Assembly: GCF_017744555.1 (NCBI RefSeq)
Contig: NZ_JAGIBD010000012.1
Span: 62,001 to 126,000 of the forward strand
From: Cellulomonas sp.
GTDB taxonomy: Bacteria; Actinomycetota; Actinomycetes; Actinomycetales; Cellulomonadaceae
Direction of reading: 5' to 3'
DNA: 64,000 nt
The position numbers and the translations under genes were made by a program. Shown piece after piece: positions 55,459 to 64,000 of this stretch. Positions within the stretch are counted from its first letter, which is position 1, and every line of letters starts with the position of its first letter. The notes under the pieces are model-generated. The model did no database searches. It saw only the letters and a program-made list of their open reading frames with translations, and was not told where the DNA came from.

Positions 55459-55584
55459 ATGGGGCGCCGACGGAAGACCCTGGGCCCGCAGGACATCGAC
55501 GACGTCGGGTACGCCGCCCTCGTGGGCGCACTGACGTTCCTCGGCGTCGTCGGCGCCGTCGTCCTGTGCATGACCGCCGGCTGA
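55459..55584 (+). CDS. 41-aa single-TM small protein
   Basis: MGRRRKTLGPQDIDDVGYAALVGALTFLGVVGAVVLCMTAG; TACCCT 6 nt before the ATG; not in the supplied ORF list because of size. Confidence 0.5.
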   Translation: MGRRRKTLGPQDIDDVGYAALVGALTFLGVVGAVVLCMTAG

Positions 55585-55606
55585 GGGCGGCCTCTTCGCG
55601 GTCGCG

Positions 55607-55966
55607 TCAGGACTGCGTGAGCCGGGCGGCGTGCTCCTCCTCGTCGGCCGTGACGTCGTCGCTCGCCGTGCTGACCAAGGTCCACCGGCTCGTCCGCCCG
55701 TCCGGGCCGTCGACGGCACCGCCCGCGAGCGCCCGGCCGATCCGGTCGCGCACCTCGGCCTCGTCGGCCGGCTCGGCCGCGAACAGGATCCGCAGGTGCG
55801 CGAGGCCGTCCACGTCCTCCACCGCGGTGTGGTGCGGGGCCAGCGGGCACGGCGGTTCGTGGTCCCACGACCCGCAGAGGTCGAGCGTGACCGCTGCACC
55901 CGGTCCGGCGAGGTCGGCGCCGGGCGCCAGCGCGACGACGGCGGTCTGCGCGTAGGCGGTGCGCAC
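55607..55966 (-). CDS. Hypothetical protein
   Basis: MRTAYAQTAVVALAPGADLAGPGAAVTLDLCGSWDHEPPCPLAPHHTAVEDVDGLAHLRILFAAEPADEAEVRDRIGRALAGG.... Confidence 0.6.
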   Translation of the reverse strand: MRTAYAQTAVVALAPGADLAGPGAAVTLDLCGSWDHEPPCPLAPHHTAVEDVDGLAHLRILFAAEPADEAEVRDRIGRALAGGAVDGPDGRTSRWTLVSTASDDVTADEEEHAARLTQS

Positions 55967-55967
55967 G

Positions 55968-56768
55968 TCAGGACCCGAGCCGTCGTTGCAGGTCGGCGTA
56001 GGAGACGACGCCGTCGAGGAAGGCGAGGGTGCCGGTGTCGAGCAGCTCGCGTCCGGCCCGCTCCAGCGTGCTCAGCGCGGCGCGCGCGAGGCTGCCACCC
56101 AGGCTGACGCGCCTCACGCCGAGCGAGAAGAGGGTCGGCGCGTCGATCGCGCTCGCCAGTCCCGCCACGATGTTGAGCGGGCCGGGGATCGCGTCGGCGA
56201 GCCGGCGGATCGTCTCCGCCTCGACCACGCCGGGCACGAACACGCAGTCGGCCCCCGCCTCGACATACCGGGTCGCGCGTTCGACGGTCTCGTCGAACGG
56301 GTCGCCCGAGGCGCCGACGAAGTACGTGTCGGTCCGGGCGTTGAGCACGAACGTCCCGGCCGGTGCCGCGGCACGCGCCGCCGCGACGCGGTCGACGGCC
56401 TCGTCGACGCCGAACAGCACGCCGCCGCGCACGTCCTCCAGGTTGCCGCCCACCACGCCGGCCTCCACGGCCCGGGCGACGGTGCGCGCGACGTCGTCCG
56501 GGGTGTCGCCGTAGCCCGACTCGAGGTCGGCGCTCACCGGGACGTCCACGGCGGACACGATGCGGGCGACGTGCTCGAGCATCGTCGTACCGTCGACCGC
56601 TCCCCCGTCGGGCACGCCGAGCGACCACGCGATGCCCGCGCTCGTCGTCGCGATCGCCGGGAACCCGAGGCCCTCGAGGATCCGGGCCGACCCACCGTCC
56701 CACGCGTTGGGCAGCACGAAGCCCGGGCCGGCGTGCAGGGCGAGGAGCGCAGCAGCCTTGTCGGTCAT
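55968..56768 (-). CDS. Isocitrate lyase/phosphoenolpyruvate mutase family protein
   Basis: MTDKAAALLALHAGPGFVLPNAWDGGSARILEGLGFPAIATTSAGIAWSLGVPDGGAVDGTTMLEHVARIVSAVDVPVSADLESGYGDTPDDVARTV. Confidence 0.93.
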   Translation of the reverse strand: MTDKAAALLALHAGPGFVLPNAWDGGSARILEGLGFPAIATTSAGIAWSLGVPDGGAVDGTTMLEHVARIVSAVDVPVSADLESGYGDTPDDVARTVARAVEAGVVGGNLEDVRGGVLFGVDEAVDRVAAARAAAPAGTFVLNARTDTYFVGASGDPFDETVERATRYVEAGADCVFVPGVVEAETIRRLADAIPGPLNIVAGLASAIDAPTLFSLGVRRVSLGGSLARAALSTLERAGRELLDTGTLAFLDGVVSYADLQRRLGS

Positions 56769-56931
56769 CGCTCGCTCGCGTCGACGGTGTGCGACGTCGT
56801 CATCGCCCCAGAGTCGTCAGACTCGGTCTGGTCCGTCAACGTCGGGCCGGCACGGGCGGCGCGTCCGCGTCGAGCCCGCCGTGTCGAGACGGGCGCGCGT
56901 TCCCCGTGTCCGGTCCGCTACGTTCCGCGCC

Positions 56932-57510
56932 ATGCTCCTGCGCCGTCATCTCGTCGCCCCGCTCGCGGTCGCGCTCCTCACGGCGACGCTCGCCGCCTGC
57001 ACCGGCTCCGCACCGGCTGACCCGACGACCGCTCCGACGACGTCGGCGTCCGCGCCGGCCGACGAGGCGACTCCATCCACGGCCGCCACCCCGGAGGCGT
57101 CGGCCACACCGACCGACGAGTCCTCTCCGGCCGCGCCGGCGGCCCTCAAGCAGCCCGCGAGCGCGGAGGGAGCCCAGGACGTCTCCCGCTACTTCATGGA
57201 GCTCTACCCGTACGTGCTGCGGACCGGCGACGTCGAGCCGTGGACGACCCTCAGCAGCCCCGACTGCACCACGTGCAGCGCCGTGACCGAAGGCGCCGCC
57301 GATCCGGACCCGACGTCGAAGCAGGCCGTCGACATCCGTTCCGTGACCGCGACCGAGGACTCGCCGGGAAGCTTCTCGGTGTCCATGGACATGTACGAGA
57401 CCCCTCGCGTCGCACCGGACGTCGTGCACTTCGCCGTCACCTTGTCGCTCGTCCACGACGGCACGGCGTGGCACGTGACGGCGGTCCGCCCCACACGCCT
57501 GGAGTCCTGA
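56932..57510 (+). CDS. DUF6318-like lipoprotein
   Basis: MLLRRHLVAPLAVALLTATLAACTGSAPADPTTAPTTSASAPADEATPS...YFMELYPYVLRTGDVEPWTTLSSPDCTTCSAVTEG. Confidence 0.8.
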   Translation: MLLRRHLVAPLAVALLTATLAACTGSAPADPTTAPTTSASAPADEATPSTAATPEASATPTDESSPAAPAALKQPASAEGAQDVSRYFMELYPYVLRTGDVEPWTTLSSPDCTTCSAVTEGAADPDPTSKQAVDIRSVTATEDSPGSFSVSMDMYETPRVAPDVVHFAVTLSLVHDGTAWHVTAVRPTRLES

Positions 57511-57640
57511 CAGGTCCGCTCGTCCCGGCGTGCGGTGGGTGGAGGTCTGGTCCCGGGCCTCAAGGTCGGCCGGCCGGGGCCCGATCTGTTCGTCATGCAG
57601 ACGAAGGACCTCGCGGCCGCGTAGGCCGCGACCATCCGAC

Positions 57641-58366
57641 ATGGGCCGGCACCAGGCGGCTCCCACCCCGCACCGGCTGCCCCTCGCGCGGTGGGCTCGC
57701 GCGTCCCTGCGTCCCGTGGCCGGCGGCGTCGCGCTCGGTGCCGCGGTCATGGCGTTCGCGCAGATCGACCCCGACACGTCGTCGCCGGCGTTCGGGGTCT
57801 CGTCGACCGAGGCGGCCGACCTGGTCGGGCCGACCACGGTCTCCGCCCCCGCAGAGGCGACGTGGACCAGCACGGACGCGGACACGACCTGGCTGACCGA
57901 CGCGATCGCGGCGGAGGCGGCGGAGCGCGCCCGAGTCGCTGCCGAGGCCGAGGACGCCCGCCTGGCCGCGGAGGCGGAGGCCGCCCGTCTCGCGCAGGTC
58001 GAGGCGGAGCACGCCGCCGCACGCCGGGCCGCGCGGAGCATGACCCGCGGCACGTCGGCCCCGGTGGCGAGCGTGCCCGTCGGCGAGGTCAAGCAGTACG
58101 CCGCGGGCCTGGTCGGCGCGGACCAGTGGGGCTGCCTCGACGCCCTCTGGCAGCGTGAGTCGGGGTGGGACCCGTCGGCGACCAACCGGTCGTCCGGTGC
58201 GTTCGGGATCCCGCAGTCCCTGCCGGGCGCGAAGATGGCCTCGGCCGGCGCCGACTGGCGCACCAACCCCCTCACGCAGGTGCGGTGGGGCGTGTCCTAC
58301 ATCGAGGGTCGCTACGGCAGCCCCTGTGCGGCGTGGCAGCACTCGCAGTCGACGGGCTGGTACTGA
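57641..58366 (+). CDS. Lytic transglycosylase-like (SLT/resuscitation-promoting-type) secreted protein
   Basis: VKQYAAGLVGADQWGCLDALWQRESGWDPSATNRSSGAFGIPQSLPGAKMASAGADWRTNPLTQVRWGVSYIEGRYGSPCAAWQHSQSTGWY. Confidence 0.9.
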   Translation: MGRHQAAPTPHRLPLARWARASLRPVAGGVALGAAVMAFAQIDPDTSSPAFGVSSTEAADLVGPTTVSAPAEATWTSTDADTTWLTDAIAAEAAERARVAAEAEDARLAAEAEAARLAQVEAEHAAARRAARSMTRGTSAPVASVPVGEVKQYAAGLVGADQWGCLDALWQRESGWDPSATNRSSGAFGIPQSLPGAKMASAGADWRTNPLTQVRWGVSYIEGRYGSPCAAWQHSQSTGWY

Positions 58367-58390
58367 GCCCGGCAGCGGTGCGCGGTCGGC

Positions 58391-58421
58391 GGGCCGGAGG
58401 GTCTGCCCGCCCCTCCGGCCC
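58391..58421. terminator. Bidirectional terminator between convergent genes
   Basis: GGGCCGGAGGG-tctgcccgc-CCCTCCGGCCC perfect 11-bp arms. Confidence 0.7.
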
Positions 58422-58445
58422 GTCGGGTCCCGCGCTCCGGCGTCG

Positions 58446-59666
58446 TCAGGCCGCCTCGCACGACACGGTGGCCCCCGCGCCCGTGCCGGTCCCCTGGAAG
58501 CCGAAGCTCGTGGTCTGACCGGCCTGGAGCCTGCCGTTCCAGGCCGCGTTGGTGACGCTGACCGTGCCGCTGGAACCGCTGGCCACGCCGTTCCACGCGG
58601 TGGCGAGCGTCGCACCGCCGGGCAGGGTGAGCCGGACCTTCCACCCGTTCACGCCCGAGGTGGCGGTGACGGCGACGTTCGCGACGAAGCCGCCGGGCCA
58701 CTGGTCCGACACGGCGTAGGAGGCCGTGCACGCGCCGCTGCCCGTCGGGCTGGGGGTCGGCGTCGGGGTGGGCGTCGGTGTCGGGGTCGGCGTGGGTGTC
58801 GGGGTCGGCGTGGGCGTCGGCGTCGGGTCGCCGAGCGTGAGGTTCTTCTGCTGGACCTTCCACCGCGTGCCGCACAGTCCGCAGCTCGGGCCGACGAACG
58901 CCCGACCCGCCTCGGTGTCCCCCTTCAGCTGCCACCTGAACCACAGCGAGGCCACCCGGCCGAACTCACCGCCGTTGGTGTCGGTGTACGTCCCTCCGTG
59001 CCCCACGTCGAGGTTGCCCATGAACGCCGGCAGCCCGGAGGGCAGCTTGCTCCAGTCGTCCATCGCGTTCGGATAGGCGATGTCGCCCGAGCCGCCGATC
59101 ACGTACACGATCGGGTCGTTGAGCGCACGGAGCTGGTAGTCGTCGGCGTCGTTCAGCAGGCCGCTGCTGAAGATCCCGACGGTCGTGACGCGCGGGTCGG
59201 ACGCCACGGCGTACGCCTCGACGCCGCCGCACGACCAGCCGGCGACCCCGACCTCGCTCGTGTCGACCTTGCCGTAGAACGGGCTCTGCGGGTTCGTGTT
59301 CTGCGCGAACGCCCAGTCGATGCCCGCCGTCAGCCACGACGCGCTCTCGGTGCCCGAACCGTTCGGGGCGCCGTTCGCGATCACGAGGATCCCCTGGGAC
59401 GCGATCTCGCGCAGGAAGTTCTGGGCGTACGTGCCGTTCGCGGTGCACGCGCCGTTGCCCCAGACGACGACCGGGAGCTTCGCGGACGGCAGGGTCACCG
59501 GCCGGTAGACGGTGTGGTTCGCGAGGCTCGAGTAGGTGGTGTAGTCCGCGGGGTACGGGCCCGACCCGCCCGCGGCCGCGGCGGCGGGTGCGAGCCCGGC
59601 GGTGAGAAGCGCACCCACGGACAGTGCTGCGGTCAGGGTCGCGCGGGCGATCGATCGTCGTCTCAT
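58446..59666 (-). CDS. Secreted alpha/beta hydrolase (polyester/carbohydrate esterase-like) with Pro-Thr linker and CBM2
   Basis: PVVVWGNGACTANGTYAQNFLREIASQGILVIANGAPNGSG...VGVAGWSCGGVEAYAVASDPRVTTVGIFSSG...; linker (PT)n; CBM2 CTASYAVSDQWPGGFVANVAVTATSGVNGWKVRLTLPGGATLATAWNGVASGSSGTVSVTNAAWNG. Confidence 0.9.
   Translation of the reverse strand: MRRRSIARATLTAALSVGALLTAGLAPAAAAAGGSGPYPADYTTYSSLANHTVYRPVTLPSAKLPVVVWGNGACTANGTYAQNFLREIASQGILVIANGAPNGSGTESASWLTAGIDWAFAQNTNPQSPFYGKVDTSEVGVAGWSCGGVEAYAVASDPRVTTVGIFSSGLLNDADDYQLRALNDPIVYVIGGSGDIAYPNAMDDWSKLPSGLPAFMGNLDVGHGGTYTDTNGGEFGRVASLWFRWQLKGDTEAGRAFVGPSCGLCGTRWKVQQKNLTLGDPTPTPTPTPTPTPTPTPTPTPTPTPSPTGSGACTASYAVSDQWPGGFVANVAVTATSGVNGWKVRLTLPGGATLATAWNGVASGSSGTVSVTNAAWNGRLQAGQTTSFGFQGTGTGAGATVSCEAA
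58751..58828. repeat. Low-complexity repeat encoding the (PT)n linker
   Basis: Repeated gtcgg(c/t)gt(c/g)gg units in frame with DPTPTPTPTPTPTPT.... Confidence 0.85.
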
Positions 59667-59816
59667 GGGTTGCCACCTCCGGTGCCGGACGGAGCTCGTG
59701 CCGGTCGGCATCGCCGGAGGGGGCGGCGGCGTCCGGAGGGCGTGCACGCACCGGTCGAGCATGTGCGTAGTAACCGTCGCGGCAGCGACGACATCTGTCT
59801 ACGAACGCGTGGGCTG

Positions 59817-60812
59817 CTAATCGTTTCCGAAGGCAGGGACAGGCACGCGAGGCCGCCCTGCAGCCGACGCCCGGCCGCCACGCGGCGGTTCGGCGGGGTC
59901 GGCGGCCGCCACGAAGTGGGTGACCCAGTCCGCGGCGTCCGGCCAGGCCGGTGACATCACCTCGACGAGCCGCTCCTGCGCGAGCGGCCCCAGGGCCGAG
60001 TGGACCTCGAGGAGCATCGCCCGGGCCTGCGCGCGCGGCCACGCCGGCGGCAGGACCTCCAGGGGGAGGTCGGGGTCGTCGAGCACGAGCTGCCGCCACG
60101 CGTCCATCAGCGTCGTGCGCGCCACCAGCGCCCGCGCTGCATCGACCCCGTCGGCGCGGACCGCTTCGCGCAGCGCGGCGTGCTCGTCGACGAACGCGCG
60201 GTAGGCCGTCCTCAGCCCCTCGAGGTCGTACGCGGCTGCCGGGCCGTGGGGGCCGGCCTCGTCGTCGAACCGGACACGCATCACGGACCAGCGCGCGTCG
60301 TGGACGTCGTCGAGCAGCTCGCCGAGCGCGCTGCGGGCGGGCGTGGGGTCCGGGTCCGGGCTGATCCACACGCTGTCGTACAGCCGGACGAAGCCGAGCG
60401 CACCCAGCGTCCTGCGGACGACGTGCCGGTGCGCCTCCCGCGACTCGGGCAGCGAGTACGACACCGCGAGCCACTCCCCGGCCCACGGCCGCGGGACGGC
60501 ACCGAACGCGAGGAGCCGGTGCATCGTCGACCGGTGCCCCGCGATGGCCTGCGGGGTCAGGTGGTACACCGACGACCGGCCGCGTCCTCCGACCGCGACG
60601 AGACCGCGTCGCACCAGCCTCGACAGCGCCGCCCGGGCGCTCGCCTTGCTGATGCCGAACTCGGCCAGCACGGCGACGACCGCCGCGGACGGCAGCTCCG
60701 CGTCGGCCGAGTCCAGGTACTCCCCGAGCACGGTCGCGAGCAGGTGCTGGGGGTTCGGACCGGCCTGCGCGCGCGGTGCGTCGACGCCGTCCACGTGGGC
60801 CTTCCCGGTCAC
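59817..60812 (-). CDS. PaaX family transcriptional regulator
   Basis: ...SAAVVAVLAEFGISKASARAALSRLVRRGLVAVGGRGRSSVYHLTPQAIAGHRSTMHRLLAFGAVPRPWAGEWLAVSYSLPESREAHRHVVRRTLGALGFVRLYDSVWISP. Confidence 0.92.
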   Translation of the reverse strand: MTGKAHVDGVDAPRAQAGPNPQHLLATVLGEYLDSADAELPSAAVVAVLAEFGISKASARAALSRLVRRGLVAVGGRGRSSVYHLTPQAIAGHRSTMHRLLAFGAVPRPWAGEWLAVSYSLPESREAHRHVVRRTLGALGFVRLYDSVWISPDPDPTPARSALGELLDDVHDARWSVMRVRFDDEAGPHGPAAAYDLEGLRTAYRAFVDEHAALREAVRADGVDAARALVARTTLMDAWRQLVLDDPDLPLEVLPPAWPRAQARAMLLEVHSALGPLAQERLVEVMSPAWPDAADWVTHFVAAADPAEPPRGGRASAAGRPRVPVPAFGND

Positions 60813-60847
60813 CCCGTCAACCTAGTCGCGGGCGGTGGTGCAGACCC

Positions 60848-60876
60848 TTGACAAGATTTGTTGTCAATGCGACGGT
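60848..60876 (+). promoter_or_regulatory. Promoter with overlapping ArsR-type operator
   Basis: TTGACAA-gatttg-TTGTCAA perfect inverted repeat (60848-60867); TTGACA -35, 17-nt spacer, GACGGT, then ATG at 60883. Confidence 0.65.
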
Positions 60877-60882
60877 GTCGGT

Positions 60883-61461
60883 ATGCAGGACGTCGAGGTC
60901 ATCGAGGACGCGGAGGCAGCCGCCGCCGCGCTGGACCCGGTCCGTGCGCGGCTGCTCGGCGAGCTGGCCGTCCCGGCCTCCGCCGCCGGGCTCGCCGCGC
61001 GGGTCGGCATCGCACGCCAGAAGGTCAACTACCACCTCAAGGCCCTCGAGGCGCACGGCCTCGTCGCGCTGACCGAGGAACGCCGGCACGGGGGCCTCAC
61101 CGAGCGCGTGCTCCAGGCGACGGCCGCGTCGTACGTCGTGTCCCCGGCGGCCGTCACGGCGTCGGCGGCCGACCCCGCCGCCTCCCCCGACCACCAGTCG
61201 GCCGGCTACCTCGTCGCGCTCGCCGCACGTGTGGTCCGCGAGGTCGGCGCCCTCGCCCGACGAGCGGGCGTGTCCGGCCGGCGCCTGCCCACGCTCACCG
61301 TGGACACGCAGATCGGCTTCCGCTCCGCCGCCGACCGGGCCGCGTTCGCCGACGACCTCACCGCCGCGGTGCTCGACCTGGCCGCCCGCTACCACCACGA
61401 CGACGGGCAGCAGTACCGCCTCGTCGTCGCCGCGCACCCCGTTCCCGAGGAGGAGTCATGA
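60883..61461 (+). CDS. ArsR-like HTH transcriptional regulator
   Basis: MQDVEVIEDAEAAAAALDPVRARLLGELAVPASAAGLAARVGIARQKVNYHLKALEAHGLVALTEERRHGGLTERVLQATAASYVV. Confidence 0.9.
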   Translation: MQDVEVIEDAEAAAAALDPVRARLLGELAVPASAAGLAARVGIARQKVNYHLKALEAHGLVALTEERRHGGLTERVLQATAASYVVSPAAVTASAADPAASPDHQSAGYLVALAARVVREVGALARRAGVSGRRLPTLTVDTQIGFRSAADRAAFADDLTAAVLDLAARYHHDDGQQYRLVVAAHPVPEEES

Positions 61462-62249
61462 GCACCACCGTGGACGTGCCGTACCGCCTGGAGTTCACCG
61501 TCGAGGTCCCCGGCACCCTCGAGCAGGTGTGGCAGGCCATCGCCACCGCGAAGGGCATGAGCGCCTGGTTCCTGCCGACCGAGCTCGAGGAGCGCGAGGG
61601 CGGGTCGCTGCACTTCAGCATGGGCCCGGAGCTGGGGTCCGACGGCGAGGTCGTCCGCTGGGACCCGCCGCACCGCATCGTCTACCAGGAGGACTGGGCC
61701 GCCCTCATGGGCAAGGACCCGGACGCCCTCAGCCCGCTGACCTCCGAGTTCGTCGTCGAGGCGACGTCCGGCGGCACCTGCGTCGTGCGCGTCACCAGCA
61801 GCGGGTTCGGCCGCGGGGACGACTGGGAGCAGGAGTGGTGGGACACCCTCGGACCCGGCTGGATGCCGTTCTTCGACAACCTCCGCGTCTACCTGGCGCA
61901 CTTCGCCGGCCAGGAGGCCACGCGGTTCGAGGCCTCCGCGTCCCGCACCGGCGACGCGGACGCGCTCTGGTCGACGATGCGCACCGAGCTCGGCATCGGC
62001 GACGAGGGCACGACCGTCACGGCGCGCGGCACCACCGGCACCGTCGAACGGCTCGGCGAGCGGCAGGCGCTGGTGCGGCTCACCCAGCCCGTGCCCGGAA
62101 TCCTCGACGTCTACGTGTGGGCGGGCGACGACGGCGCGTCGATCGTCGGGCTCCGGGCCTCTCTGTTCTCCGCGGACGCCGCCGACTACGTGCAGCGTGA
62201 GGAACCCGGCTGGCGGGCCTGGCTGCAGGGGATCACCGTCCCCGCCTGA
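61458..62249 (+). CDS. SRPBCC/AHSA1 family protein
   Basis: MSTTVDVPYRLEFTVEVPGTLEQVWQAIATAKGMSAWFLPTELEEREGGSLHFSMGPELGSDGEVVRWDPPHRIVYQEDW; overlaps the regulator stop (ATGA). Confidence 0.9.
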   Translation: MSTTVDVPYRLEFTVEVPGTLEQVWQAIATAKGMSAWFLPTELEEREGGSLHFSMGPELGSDGEVVRWDPPHRIVYQEDWAALMGKDPDALSPLTSEFVVEATSGGTCVVRVTSSGFGRGDDWEQEWWDTLGPGWMPFFDNLRVYLAHFAGQEATRFEASASRTGDADALWSTMRTELGIGDEGTTVTARGTTGTVERLGERQALVRLTQPVPGILDVYVWAGDDGASIVGLRASLFSADAADYVQREEPGWRAWLQGITVPA

Positions 62250-62315
62250 ACGCTCGCGCCGACCGATGCCGCCCGGAGGTGCAGGACACCGGGGTGCGGC
62301 GACGGTCCGAGGTCG

Positions 62316-62852
62316 TCAGGAACCGGCGACGTCCGCCTGGATCTGGCGGATGACGGTCGCGAGGACGCCCGATGCCAGCAGCCCCGCTCCGAGCGGGCCC
62401 GCCGGGTCCTCACCGAGCAGGGGCAGGCGCCGCAGGGCCCGCCGGGTCTCGGCCGTCATGCGTGCCAGCTGCCAGCGGACCTCGTCGTCGACGGCTCCCG
62501 CGCTCGCGGGCGCCGCCAGACCGGCGGCCTTCGCCGCGTAGGCGGCCGCCCCCAGCGCGTGCGCGCCCATGTGCGCGACCCCGGAGGCCTGAGCCGCGGC
62601 CCGGGCTGCGGCGACGCCCGCGGGCGAGGTGGCGGCAGCCGCCGCGCGGCCGGCGACGAAGCGCCGGCGGATCTCGTCGGCCGCACGCAGCTCGCCGCGG
62701 CTGAACGCCCGGGCGCGCGCGATCGCGTCGCGCGGGCGGTCGTCGTCCGGCGCCTCGGCCTCGAACAGCGGCAGGACCCGCTCGGCACAGTCCGCCGCCC
62801 ACTCAGCGACCGTGCGTCGATCGGCCTCGCTCAGCGCCTGGGGAGAGACCAC
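62316..62852 (-). CDS. Imm5-like putative immunity protein
   Basis: MVSPQALSEADRRTVAEWAADCAERVLPLFEAEAPDDDRPRDAIARARAFSRGELRAADEIRRRFVAGRAAAAATSPAGVAAARAAAQASGVAHMGAHALGAAAYAAKAAG. Confidence 0.75.
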   Translation of the reverse strand: MVSPQALSEADRRTVAEWAADCAERVLPLFEAEAPDDDRPRDAIARARAFSRGELRAADEIRRRFVAGRAAAAATSPAGVAAARAAAQASGVAHMGAHALGAAAYAAKAAGLAAPASAGAVDDEVRWQLARMTAETRRALRRLPLLGEDPAGPLGAGLLASGVLATVIRQIQADVAGS

Positions 62853-62895
62853 ACCGACCTCCTGGAGTGTTGTGCAGGTGCGCCGCGGCTCGCGG

Positions 62896-63597
62896 TCACG
62901 ACGTGCGCGAGCGGCCGGGAAGGACGAGGTCGAGCACCCGGTGCAACCGTGCCTCGCCGACGGCCGCGAGCGGCGGCAGCACCAGCGTCGTGATCCCGAT
63001 CGCGGCGGCGGCGCCGTCCCACGCCCCGCGATCGCCCACCATCAGGACCTCCTGCGGGGCCAGGCCCAGGCGGTCGAGCGCGAACCGGAAGATCGCCGGG
63101 TCGGGCTTGGCCACCCCGAGCTCGTACGACAACGCCCAGACGTCGACCAGGTCCGCCCACGTGCGGCCGTCGCCCGCGTCGTGCAGCGCGAACACGGGGC
63201 GTAGGTCGACGTGGATGTCGCTGACGACACCGACCCGGACACCGGACGACGTCAGGGTATGCAGGAGGTCGCCGACGTCGGCGGCGAACGGGTTGAGGCT
63301 CGCGTCGGACTCGGCGGCGTACAGCGCGGCGGCCAGCTCGGCGTCGACGCCGGCCGACGCGAACCACTGCGCGTACGCGGCGCGATGCTCCCGCACGTCG
63401 GTGTCGATCGCCGAGGAGTCGATGCGCGCCGTGCCCGCCCCGCGGAGCCTGTCGAGCACCTGCTCGACCGCCCCCGGGGACGCGTCCCGGCCCACGTCCC
63501 TCAGCGCCGTCTCCACCAGCCACGGGTACGTCGGCGCCACGACGAGCGTGCCGCGCCAGTCGAGCAGCACGGCGCGGAAGCTGGGCTCGACGGACAC
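62896..63597 (-). CDS. HAD family hydrolase
   Basis: FRAVLLDWRGTLVVAPTYPWL...VRVGVVSDIHVDLRPVFALHDAGDGRTWADLVDVWALSYELGVAKPDPAIFRFALDRLGLAPQEVLMVGDRGAWDGAAAAIGITTLVLP. Confidence 0.93.
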   Translation of the reverse strand: MSVEPSFRAVLLDWRGTLVVAPTYPWLVETALRDVGRDASPGAVEQVLDRLRGAGTARIDSSAIDTDVREHRAAYAQWFASAGVDAELAAALYAAESDASLNPFAADVGDLLHTLTSSGVRVGVVSDIHVDLRPVFALHDAGDGRTWADLVDVWALSYELGVAKPDPAIFRFALDRLGLAPQEVLMVGDRGAWDGAAAAIGITTLVLPPLAAVGEARLHRVLDLVLPGRSRTS

Positions 63598-63703
63598 ACC
63601 GCGAGGCTAGCGAGGACGCTCGACGTTCGTGCCGAGACGGTTGCGCGCGGCTCGCGTCCACACCGGCCGGGTCAGGCGCGAGTCCGCACCGGAGCGACCG
63701 CCG

Positions 63704-64000
63704 CTAGACGATCGTCGTCAGGACGCCACCGTCGGCCCGGACGGCCGCGCCGTTCGTGGCGGACGAGAGCGGGCTGGCCAGGTAGAGGGCGAGGCTCGCG
63801 ATCTCGGACGGTTCGATGAACCGCTCCAGCAGCGTGGTCCGGTTGGCGCCGATGATGGCCTGCTTCATCTCGTCCGCGGTGACGGCCTGCGCCTCGGCGA
63901 TCCGAGCGACGGTGTCGGCGACGCCGTCGGAGTACGTGGGTCCGCCGAGGATCGTGTTGACGGTGACGTCGGTTCCTCGCGTCAGCTTGGCGAGGCCGTT
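63704..64000 (-). CDS. SDR family oxidoreductase, C-terminal part only
   Basis: NGLAKLTRGTDVTVNTILGGPTYSDGVADTVARIAEAQAVTADEMKQAIIGANRTTLLERFIEPSEIASLALYLASPLSSATNGAAVRADGGVLTTIV*; typical SDR C-terminus; runs off the window edge. Confidence 0.88.
   Translation of the reverse strand, partial: NGLAKLTRGTDVTVNTILGGPTYSDGVADTVARIAEAQAVTADEMKQAIIGANRTTLLERFIEPSEIASLALYLASPLSSATNGAAVRADGGVLTTIV

Noticed and set aside
58751-58828. Regular gtcggcgtcgg repeats that might suggest CRISPR or a satellite
   Set aside because: In-frame coding of a Pro-Thr linker between catalytic and CBM2 domains; no spacers.

Overview
High-GC actinobacterial chromosomal window; the CBM2 glycosidases, tRNA and family mix suggest a Cellulomonas-like organism (inference). 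It contains a dipeptide/oligopeptide ABC transporter operon, an Na+/H+ antiporter, a tRNA-Lys, an arsenic-resistance island (ArsR-ArsC fusion, ArsC, ArsM, ArsR, ArsN1-like GNAT, no arsenite permease visible), a complete hut operon with a divergent IclR regulator, an M3 peptidase, an unaccompanied NrdI, and an M28 peptidase broken by a one-base frameshift. It also contains a HerA-like ATPase, two CBM2-bearing secreted enzymes and several one-component regulators.

The strongest candidate for an under-described system is the co-directional minus-strand locus at about 38.1-44.3 kb. It encodes two WXG100/ESAT-6-like proteins, a DUF6177-like protein, two small accessory proteins, and an 815-aa polymorphic toxin whose C-terminus looks like an Ntox15 (HxxD) nuclease. 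Two paralogous immunity-like genes follow, separated by a decayed composite of a third immunity gene fused to pieces of the toxin. A second theme is recurrent leaderless promoters (TAnnnT 6-7 nt before the start codon), often next to perfect or near-perfect inverted repeats beside regulators. All product names come from reading the translations by eye; no database search was run.
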